Source: Finegoldia magna | GTDB taxonomy: Bacteria > Bacillota > Clostridia > Tissierellales > Peptoniphilaceae | Assembly: GCF_018371055.1 (NCBI RefSeq) | Contig: NZ_JAGYZD010000096.1 | Span: 1 to 6,083 of the forward strand | DNA length: 6,083 nucleotides | Direction of reading: 5' to 3' | In this document: positions 1 through 5,054 of the stretch, one piece after another | How the letters are laid out: the number at the start of each line of letters is the position of its first letter | How positions within the stretch are numbered: position 1 is the stretch's first letter | Notes under the pieces: model-generated | What the model saw: the letters and a program-made list of their open reading frames with translations, nothing else | Databases searched by the model: none | What the model was told of the DNA's origin: nothing | Position numbers and translations under genes: made by a program

Positions 1-7
1 TAATATA

Positions 8-20
8 TTTAACAGTTAAA
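8..20. repeat. short inverted repeat in the left intergenic region
   Basis: The sequence TTTAAC-A-GTTAAA is a perfect 6-bp inverted repeat around one central base. It is the clearest symmetric element in the first 180 bases, which otherwise show only A/T runs. It could be an operator for a gene beyond the left edge, or chance in AT-rich DNA. No regulator can be assigned to it. Confidence 0.3.
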
Positions 21-183
21 ATTATATCACAACTTCACTAAATTTGCTCATTTTTTCTGTAATCTTTAGAATTTCTTAACGTTTGAAATCAAAAAAATAC
101 CCACACTACTATTATAAGTGTTTTGCAAATACATTTATCTTTAATTAATAACCATTTTTATTTTATAAAAAATTTACAAAACA

Positions 184-213
184 TTGAAACATCCATTAAA
201 TAATGTGTATAAT
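184..213 (+). promoter_or_regulatory. promoter of the surface-protein gene
   Basis: A -35 box TTGAAA (184-189) and a consensus -10 box TATAAT (208-213) are separated by 18 bases and preceded by A/T-rich DNA. Transcription would start near 220, giving a leader of about 40 bases that carries the TAGGAG ribosome binding site (249-254) ahead of the ATG at 261. Confidence 0.7.
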
Positions 214-260
214 TAAATTGGAAGAAAACGAATCTTCACTACATAAATTAGGAGCTAAAA

Positions 261-1211
261 ATGAAAGTGAAAAATTTATTTAAAATGTTGGCTATTGCAC
301 TATTGATTTGCTTGAGTGTGCAAGTAAATAGCTATGCAATGGACTATCCGGAATACGACGGAATACAATATGGTGCAGCATTTGATGCTATGACTACTGT
401 TATCTACAATAAAGATGGAATACTTGTAGACCCATACGATGGTAAACCATTTAAAGAAAGAAATACATGGGTAAAATTTGGCGATGGTAAATTAAAATAT
501 GAGGATATAGCAAATGATCAACAAAAAAATTATGATTATCAAGCAGAATCTCTATATTATATAAATTGGGTCGATGCTAACGGAAAAATCGATAAATCCA
601 AAAAATATGATGACGTTAAAGACAGACGTGCGTATGATATTATGAGATTTATAATCAAGAAGAATCCTGCCAACAAAAAAGACGTAATAGTTATCTTGAA
701 AAATACCAACACTGGAGAAACTCGTAAAACAGTTGTACCTTATGGTAAGAAAAAAGAAAGGCCATTAGATTATGGACATTATGTAATCGAAAAAATGTAT
801 CAAGAAAGCGTTGACAATAAAGAATTCGAAATCATACCTGATAGATCAGAAATTACATTAAACGACTATACTCGTACTAATTATGATAATAACATCTACC
901 TCACTGTAGCTGAAAACACAGAATACAAAGAAAAACAAAAAAAGAAACAAGAAGAAGAAAAGAAGAAACAAGAAGAAGAGAAAAAGAGACAGGAAGAAGA
1001 GAAAAAGAAAGCCGAAGAAAAACGCCAAAAAGAAGAACAACTAAAAAAAGAAAACGAAGAAAAACAAAGAAAATACGAAGAAAAACTCGCCCAACAAAAA
1101 CTTCAACAAGAACAACAAAAAGCCAAGCAAAAGCGCATCACAATCGCTGTCGTTGTCGCTTCAGTTATTTTGATAGCAGCTGGAATTGTATTGTATAAGA
1201 AGAGAAGATAG
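261..1211 (+). CDS. secreted surface protein with charged helical stalk and C-terminal membrane anchor, function unknown
   Basis: This 316-residue protein is not one I recognise. It starts at an ATG with TAGGAG six bases upstream. Residues 1-26 look like a Sec signal peptide: basic MKVKNLFK, a hydrophobic core, then S-Y-A as a likely cleavage site. Residues 27-220 form a mixed-charge, Tyr-rich and Cys-free domain, as is usual for exported proteins of Gram-positive bacteria. Residues about 221-291 are almost entirely K, E, Q and R, with a seven-residue repeat of the type QEEEKKK at 230-250 that then decays. Glu and Lys lie about four residues apart with no hydrophobic a/d positions, so a single stable alpha-helix (ER/K type) is more likely than a coiled coil; a few Leu and Tyr appear only after 260. 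Residues 293-312 form one transmembrane helix ending in KKRR. Expected topology is an outside domain held on a stalk, with a short cytoplasmic tail. No LPXTG-type sortase motif precedes the helix. An adhesin or wall-spanning receptor is possible but unproven. The coding call is secure. Confidence 0.9.
   Translation: MKVKNLFKMLAIALLICLSVQVNSYAMDYPEYDGIQYGAAFDAMTTVIYNKDGILVDPYDGKPFKERNTWVKFGDGKLKYEDIANDQQKNYDYQAESLYYINWVDANGKIDKSKKYDDVKDRRAYDIMRFIIKKNPANKKDVIVILKNTNTGETRKTVVPYGKKKERPLDYGHYVIEKMYQESVDNKEFEIIPDRSEITLNDYTRTNYDNNIYLTVAENTEYKEKQKKKQEEEKKKQEEEKKRQEEEKKKAEEKRQKEEQLKKENEEKQRKYEEKLAQQKLQQEQQKAKQKRITIAVVVASVILIAAGIVLYKKRR
948..1031 (+). repeat. 21-bp tandem repeats encoding the KEQ helical stalk
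   Basis: Three 21-base units (948-968, 969-989, 990-1010) are near copies, each encoding Q-E-E-E-K-K-K/R. A fourth, decayed unit (1011-1031) encodes A-E-E-K-R-Q-K. The unit length is a multiple of three, so gain or loss of a unit would change stalk length and keep the reading frame. The + strand here is almost all purine. Confidence 0.75.
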
Positions 1212-1290
1212 TATTTTTGATTTAAAAAACAATTATATAAAATATCTATAAATCCCCCATCATTTATTGAAATCTTCTATAATTAAGATT

Positions 1291-1319
1291 TTGTACGTTG
1301 TATTTGATAAGATTATATT
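1291..1319 (+). promoter_or_regulatory. candidate promoter of the AhpD-like gene
   Basis: A weak -35 box TTGTAC (1291-1296) and a -10 box TATATT (1314-1319) are separated by 17 bases. The leader would be about 35 bases and contains a strong AAGGAGGT site. The -35 match is poor, so another start in this AT-rich gap is possible. The gap after the surface-protein gene (1212-1290) holds no convincing terminator, so readthrough from upstream cannot be ruled out. Confidence 0.4.
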
Positions 1320-1360
1320 AACAAGGCAATGCAAATTGTCGAAAAAAAAGGAGGTAATTT

Positions 1361-1687
1361 ATGGATAGTAAAGAAGTATTGGCTGAAAACTCAAAATTAT
1401 TTGGAGAACATTTACCAGATGTAGCTAAGAATTTCTCTGGTATGTGTGGAGAAATTTTTAAAGACGGAAAATTATCTTTGAAGGAAAAAGAATTGATAGC
1501 TCTTGCAATCGGAATTACTGTAAAATGCGACGGATGTATCGTTCATCACACTAAAGGATGTATTGATGCAGGTTGTACAATCGAAGAAATCTCAGAAATG
1601 ATGGAAGTTTGCGTTGCTATGGGTGGTGGCCCTGCTACAGTTTACGCTGGAAAATCTTTGAGAATTGCTGAAGAATTATTAAAATAA
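1361..1687 (+). CDS. AhpD-like carboxymuconolactone decarboxylase family protein
   Basis: This 108-residue protein fits the small all-helical CMD/AhpD fold. It carries the AhpD-type active-site pattern: Glu44, then Cys56-D-G-Cys59, then His63 (E-x11-CxxC-x3-H), inside the segment ELIALAIGITVKCDGC. In characterised AhpD proteins the CxxC pair is a redox-active thiol pair that reduces peroxides or recharges AhpC, with Glu and His assisting proton transfer. Many family members have no known substrate. The GGGPA stretch near residues 88-92 is also typical of these proteins. Four more cysteines (29, 67, 72, 84) make it unusually Cys-rich. No signal peptide is present, so it is cytoplasmic. The start has a near-perfect AAGGAGGT site (1348-1355) five bases upstream. 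A strong terminator follows, so it is probably transcribed alone or at the end of a transcript. No AhpC gene lies in the window. The family is secure; peroxidase activity is inferred. Confidence 0.9.
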   Translation: MDSKEVLAENSKLFGEHLPDVAKNFSGMCGEIFKDGKLSLKEKELIALAIGITVKCDGCIVHHTKGCIDAGCTIEEISEMMEVCVAMGGGPATVYAGKSLRIAEELLK

Positions 1688-1696
1688 TTGCGATTG

Positions 1697-1727
1697 ACTG
1701 GCTGCATTATCTGCAGCTAGTTTTTTT
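1697..1727 (+). terminator. rho-independent terminator after the AhpD-like gene
   Basis: A 10-bp stem (1697-1706 with 1712-1721, one G-T wobble) encloses the loop TTATC and runs into seven T residues (1721-1727). It begins nine bases after the stop codon and separates this gene from the TetR gene. Confidence 0.9.
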
Positions 1728-1728
1728 G

Positions 1729-1757
1729 TGGAAATTTTTCTGGATTTGGAATATGAT
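1729..1757 (+). promoter_or_regulatory. candidate promoter of the TetR-type gene
   Basis: TGGAAA (1729-1734) and TATGAT (1752-1757) are separated by 17 bases, directly after the terminator. The start point would fall near 1764, leaving only about 14 bases of leader, almost all of it the GGGGGAG ribosome binding site. Because a strong terminator sits just upstream, a promoter is needed in this 50-base gap, which supports the call despite the modest box matches. Confidence 0.45.
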
Positions 1758-1777
1758 TATGTTAAAAGGGGGAGTTT

Positions 1778-2335
1778 ATGAACGCGGATTATACGAAGAA
1801 AATGATAATGGAAAATTTAATTAATCTTCTCAACAGAATACCTCTGAATAAAATTACGGTGGGAAAACTAGCTGAAGAATGTGGAATCAACAGAAACACT
1901 ATTTATTATCATTTCAAAGATTTGAATCAAATCATAGACACGATTTTTGAGATCAGATTACAGAAGGTATTGGATGAGTCAGAGGATATGTCGTGGGAGG
2001 ATAATTTTATCGAAGAAATGCAGTTTGCTATTGATAACAAAACCGCGATTTATCACATTTACAATTCTATTTCTAGAAAAACACTGTCTGATTATTTGTA
2101 CAATAAATCGGGACAAATTATGAGAAACTACATAGAAAATGTGGACAAGGAGATTCATGCAAAGAAGGATGACAAGGAGATTATTATTAAATTCTTCCAA
2201 AGTGCAATTACGGATTTGGTTATCAGATGGCTAACTTCAGGAATGGATGAGGATATCGAGAAAAAAATAAAAAGGATAGGATTTTTATTAAAAGATACTG
2301 TTAAATCTTCATTAACTAGGAGTAAAATGAATTAA
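1778..2335 (+). CDS. TetR/AcrR family transcriptional regulator
   Basis: The 185-residue length is usual for TetR regulators. The N-terminal DNA-binding domain spans about residues 8-55. It holds the family signature: KITVGKLAEECG as the first helix of the HTH, then INRNTIYYHF as the recognition helix (TIYYHF at 41-46), followed by KDLNQII. Residues 60-185 form a helical, poorly conserved ligand-binding and dimerisation region ending in a basic tail. The W-L-T-S-G segment near 151-155 resembles the C-terminal domain of DhaS-like TetR proteins, which I note only as a resemblance. The ATG has GGGGGAG just upstream (1768-1774). The next gene, 150 bases downstream on the same strand, encodes a radical SAM enzyme, and no strong terminator separates them. 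Control of itself and of that enzyme is therefore the simplest hypothesis. The ligand is unknown. Confidence 0.92.
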   Translation: MNADYTKKMIMENLINLLNRIPLNKITVGKLAEECGINRNTIYYHFKDLNQIIDTIFEIRLQKVLDESEDMSWEDNFIEEMQFAIDNKTAIYHIYNSISRKTLSDYLYNKSGQIMRNYIENVDKEIHAKKDDKEIIIKFFQSAITDLVIRWLTSGMDEDIEKKIKRIGFLLKDTVKSSLTRSKMN

Positions 2336-2410
2336 TTTTTTAGATTTTTTTTCATTTTTGTTAGAATTTTAGGCAAATACACCATTTTGTCCAAAGACTT
2401 TGATTAACGT

Positions 2411-2440
2411 TTGAGATACAATGAAGTTAAGAGATATATC
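2411..2440 (+). promoter_or_regulatory. candidate promoter of the radical SAM gene
   Basis: TTGAGA (2411-2416) and TATATC (2435-2440) are separated by 18 bases. The -10 region lies within the perfect palindrome AGATATATCT (2432-2441), flanked by GTTA (2426-2429) and TAAC (2441-2444). A dyad over a -10 box is a natural place for a repressor such as the TetR protein encoded just upstream, but AT-rich palindromes also arise by chance. Box matches are weak and the assignment is tentative. Confidence 0.35.
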
Positions 2441-2485
2441 TAACAGGATAGTTCTAAAAATTTTAATATATGAAAAGGTGGTTAT

Positions 2486-3883
2486 ATGAAAATTATAGAA
2501 GCTGGAAAAAGATATGGATTTGATAAGGTATTCGATTACGTTGCGAAAGATCCTCAAAAACGAGGGGTACAATTAGTCGAATGGGCAGAAAACCTTTCAC
2601 ACGGAGATTTCGCGCCTCAAATTAAAATTATAAGGGAAGTTTTTGAAGACGAAAATCACCCTTACCATAGTTTTGTGATGAAAATTTTCCAAGAAGTTGA
2701 CAAAAAACAAATGAAAAAAGTAGCGTATAACTTTTTTATGAATGCGTCTGTTTTGGGATGGCAAACCCAACAAAAATACAGAGAAGAATACAATTGTAAT
2801 ATCCCTTGGGCAATTTTGTTGGATCCTACATCTGCATGTAACTTAAAATGTACTGGATGTTGGGCTGCTGAATACGGCTACAAACAAAACCTAAGCTATG
2901 ATGAGATTGATTCTATCATCACTCAAGGAAAAGAATTGGGAACTTATATGTACATATACACAGGCGGTGAACCTCTTGTGCGTAAAGATGATTTGATCAA
3001 ATTGTGTGAAAAACACAACGACTGTGTATTCTTATCATTTACTAATGCAACTTTAATTGACGAAGATTTCGTAGACGAAATGCAAAGAGTTGGTAATTTC
3101 ATTCCTGCGATTTCACTTGAAGGTTTTGAAGAAGCAACTGACGGTAGACGTGGAGAGGGTGTTTATAAAAAAGTAATCAAAGCAATGAAGATGCTACAAG
3201 AACGTCATTTGATTTACGGTATTTCTTGCTGCTATACTTCACAAAACTTTGATTCAATTACAAGCGAAGAATACTACGATTACCTAATAGAGTTAGGTGC
3301 ATATTTCGTGTGGTACTTCCACTACATGCCAGTTGGAAATGCTGCTGTAACTGATTTACTACCTACTCCTGAACAAAGAAAACAAACTATCGAAAGGCTA
3401 AGAAAATATAGAGCAGAAAAACCATTATTCGCATTGGATTTCCAAAACGATGCTGAATATGTTGGAGGTTGTATTGCAGGTGGAAGAAGATATCTTCACA
3501 TTAATGCATCCGGCGATGTGGAACCTTGCGTTTTCATTCACTACAGCGATTCTAATATCAGAGAAAAATCTTTATTGGATTGTTTGAGAGCTCCCCTATT
3601 TACAAAATATCACGACGGTCAACCATTCAACGATAATATGTTGATGCCTTGTCCAATGCTTGAAAATCCAAACGAACTTAGAGAAATGGTTCATAGCACT
3701 GATGCTCAGTCTACTGATTTGGAATCTAAGCAAACTGTAGATTCACTTTGTGGTAACTGCGATGAATATGCGAAAAACTGGGAAGTTGAAGCAGAAGAAA
3801 TCTGGGACAAAAGTCCAAAGAAAGAAAGATTCAAGGGTTCATATCACACAATGAATCGCCAAGAAACGATGAAATCAAAATAA
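2486..3883 (+). CDS. radical SAM protein with SPASM-like C-terminal region
   Basis: This 465-residue protein has the radical SAM signature Cys118-N-L-K-Cys122-T-G-Cys125, which binds the [4Fe-4S] cluster that cleaves S-adenosylmethionine. TGGEP (159-163) is the SAM-binding motif, and SFTNATLID (184-192) and ISLEG (209-213) lie on the following barrel strands. About 105 residues precede the barrel with no motif I recognise. The C-terminal part carries Cys329, Cys348 in G-D-V-E-P-C (the G-x4-C element of SPASM/twitch domains), Cys366, Cys389 and Cys422-x-x-Cys425, enough to bind at least one auxiliary cluster. The spacing does not match the full textbook SPASM pattern. No signal peptide is present, so it is cytoplasmic. 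SPASM enzymes often modify peptides or act on small substrates, but no precursor peptide is visible next to this gene and no substrate can be named. The start is supported by AAAGGTGG (2474-2481). A TetR gene precedes it and a terminator follows it. Confidence 0.92.
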   Translation: MKIIEAGKRYGFDKVFDYVAKDPQKRGVQLVEWAENLSHGDFAPQIKIIREVFEDENHPYHSFVMKIFQEVDKKQMKKVAYNFFMNASVLGWQTQQKYREEYNCNIPWAILLDPTSACNLKCTGCWAAEYGYKQNLSYDEIDSIITQGKELGTYMYIYTGGEPLVRKDDLIKLCEKHNDCVFLSFTNATLIDEDFVDEMQRVGNFIPAISLEGFEEATDGRRGEGVYKKVIKAMKMLQERHLIYGISCCYTSQNFDSITSEEYYDYLIELGAYFVWYFHYMPVGNAAVTDLLPTPEQRKQTIERLRKYRAEKPLFALDFQNDAEYVGGCIAGGRRYLHINASGDVEPCVFIHYSDSNIREKSLLDCLRAPLFTKYHDGQPFNDNMLMPCPMLENPNELREMVHSTDAQSTDLESKQTVDSLCGNCDEYAKNWEVEAEEIWDKSPKKERFKGSYHTMNRQETMKSK

Positions 3884-3890
3884 TTTCAAT

Positions 3891-3915
3891 GAGCAGCTTT
3901 TAATAGCTGCTTTTT
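3891..3915 (+). terminator. rho-independent terminator after the radical SAM gene
   Basis: The stem AGCAGCT/AGCTGCT (3892-3898 with 3905-3911), extended by a G-T wobble at its base, encloses the loop TTTAAT and is followed by five T residues. It begins eight bases after the stop codon. Confidence 0.85.
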
Positions 3916-3930
3916 GTCTGCAAATTTTTC

Positions 3931-3960
3931 TTGAATAAAAAATATTTAACTGGGTATAAT
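3931..3960 (+). promoter_or_regulatory. promoter of msrAB
   Basis: TTGAAT (3931-3936) and the consensus -10 box TATAAT (3955-3960) are separated by 18 bases. The start point would be near 3967, only about 11 bases before the ATG, so the AAGAGGTG ribosome binding site would lie at the very 5' end of the message. The preceding terminator makes an independent promoter here necessary. Confidence 0.7.
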
Positions 3961-3977
3961 TTTCTAAGAGGTGTAAT

Positions 3978-4922
3978 ATGAGATTTATTGAAAAAAGTAC
4001 GATATATTTAGCTGGTGGATGTTTTTGGGGAGTGGAAGCTTATTTCAAAAAATTACAAGGCGTCATTGATACTGACACAGGCTATGCGAATGGCGATGGA
4101 ACAGACACTGATTATAGAAGAGTAAAACAAACTCATCACGCAGAAACGGTGAGAATTGTCTACGATAAAAACAGATTGGATTTGGCAGAAATTTTGCTTC
4201 ACTATTTCAGAATTATCAATCCAATTTCTGTAAATAAACAAGGAAATGATGTTGGTGAACAATACAGAACGGGTATTTTCTACGAAGATGAAAAAGATTT
4301 GGAAATCATCAATTCCGTTATGAAATACATTCAAACAAAATACGATGAAAAGCTAACTGTTTTGGTTGAAAGGTTAGAAAATTTTGTGTTAGCAGAAGAT
4401 TATCACCAAGATTATTTGGACAAAAATCCTGGTGGATATTGTCACATCAATTTGAATGCTTTTGATGAGGATTTGGATACGACTGAATACAAGAAAATGT
4501 CCGATGAAGAATTGAAACAAAATCTATCCGATGTGAGCTACAGAGTTACTCAAAACGAAGCTACTGAACGCCCTCACACATCTTCTTATAATGATTTTGA
4601 TGAAAGAGGAATCTATGTCGACATCGTAAGTGGTGAGCCGTTATTTTCTTCAAAGGACAAATACGATGCCGGCTGTGGTTGGCCATCATTTACGAAAACT
4701 ATTACGTCAAGTTCTGTAAATTATTCCGATGATCACAAATTATCTAGAGTTAGAACTGAAGTTAGAAGCAAACACGCTGACAGTCATTTGGGTCATGTGT
4801 TCGACGATGGTCCTAGTGAAAAAGGCGGTCTTAGGTATTGCATCAACGGTGCAAGTTTGAGATTTGTCCCATTAGAAAAAATGGAAGAAGAAGGATATTC
4901 ACAATATATTCCGTTCGTATAA
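3978..4922 (+). CDS. msrAB: bifunctional peptide methionine sulfoxide reductase MsrA-MsrB
   Basis: This 314-residue fusion reduces both stereoisomers of methionine sulfoxide in proteins, using thioredoxin or a similar donor. The MsrA domain (about 6-160) has the catalytic motif GGCFWGVE with Cys15, the GNDVGEQYR segment (89-97) and the C-terminal NPGGYCH motif, where Cys155 is the likely resolving residue. After a short linker, the MsrB domain (about 172-314) starts its conserved part at [12 protein letters not shown]. It has GCGWPSF with Cys233, DSHLGHVF (268-275) and RYCIN with Cys288. The 55-residue spacing of Cys233 and Cys288 matches the known resolving and catalytic pair of MsrB proteins. 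The two CxxC zinc-binding motifs of many MsrB proteins are absent: the corresponding positions read V-S-G-E and S-K-H-A. This is therefore the zinc-free form, like the MsrB part of Neisseria PilB. No signal peptide is present, unlike PilB, so it should act in the cytoplasm. It has its own promoter and terminator and is a single-gene unit. Confidence 0.97.
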   Translation: MRFIEKSTIYLAGGCFWGVEAYFKKLQGVIDTDTGYANGDGTDTDYRRVKQTHHAETVRIVYDKNRLDLAEILLHYFRIINPISVNKQGNDVGEQYRTGIFYEDEKDLEIINSVMKYIQTKYDEKLTVLVERLENFVLAEDYHQDYLDKNPGGYCHINLNAFDEDLDTTEYKKMSDEELKQNLSDVSYRVTQNEATERPHTSSYNDFDERGIYVDIVSGEPLFSSKDKYDAGCGWPSFTKTITSSSVNYSDDHKLSRVRTEVRSKHADSHLGHVFDDGPSEKGGLRYCINGASLRFVPLEKMEEEGYSQYIPFV

Positions 4923-4935
4923 ATCGGAAAATCAC

Positions 4936-4962
4936 AAGGAGGACACTGTTCCTCCTTTTTTT
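4936..4962 (+). terminator. rho-independent terminator after msrAB
   Basis: A perfect 8-bp stem AAGGAGGA/TCCTCCTT (4936-4943 with 4950-4957) encloses the loop CACTGT and ends in a run of seven T residues (4956-4962). The left arm contains AGGAGG, but no start codon follows at a useful distance, so it is a stem and not a ribosome binding site. Confidence 0.93.
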
Positions 4963-4995
4963 GTGTGCAAATTAATTTATTGGGCATTTTAGGTG

Positions 4996-5024
4996 TTTAC
5001 AAATCATACGAAAACTGGGATAAT
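4996..5024 (+). promoter_or_regulatory. promoter of the EamA transporter gene
   Basis: TTTACA (4996-5001) and GATAAT (5019-5024) are separated by 17 bases, each one base from consensus. The TG at 5016-5017 gives an extended -10 element. The start point would be near 5031, about 24 bases ahead of the ATG at 5055. Confidence 0.7.
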
Positions 5025-5054
5025 ATATCTGAAATTAAATAAGAGGAGGAAAAA

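Noticed and set aside
83..118. TTGAAA (83-88) and TATAAG (113-118) as an extra upstream promoter
   Set aside because: The 24-base spacing is too long for a standard sigma factor, and a much better promoter lies at 184-213.
155..171. TTTTTAT-TTT-ATAAAAA hairpin in the left intergenic region
   Set aside because: It consists only of A and T in very AT-rich DNA and is not near a gene end in the window, so it is probably chance.
300..311. Possible lipoprotein cysteine (LLIC, Cys17) in the surface-protein signal
   Set aside because: Ile precedes the Cys, where lipoboxes need a small residue, and the hydrophobic core continues beyond it to a better S-Y-A cleavage site.
858..1040. Phe/Leu-rich open frame on the - strand, resembling a membrane peptide
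   Set aside because: It is simply the complement of the purine-rich K/E repeat tract and has no ribosome binding site.
1270..1291. AAATCTT/AAGATTT stem between the surface-protein and AhpD-like genes
   Set aside because: Seven nearly all A/T pairs with an 8-base loop and only a few T residues after it; too weak to call a terminator.
2324..2358. AAAATGAA/TTCATTTT stem spanning the TetR stop codon as a terminator
   Set aside because: The stem is almost all A/T with a 19-base loop and no proper T-tract after it, so termination is doubtful.
2369..2572. 67-codon open frame on the - strand across the radical SAM promoter
   Set aside because: It overlaps the well-supported start and ribosome binding site of the radical SAM gene, has no recognisable product and looks like chance in AT-rich DNA.
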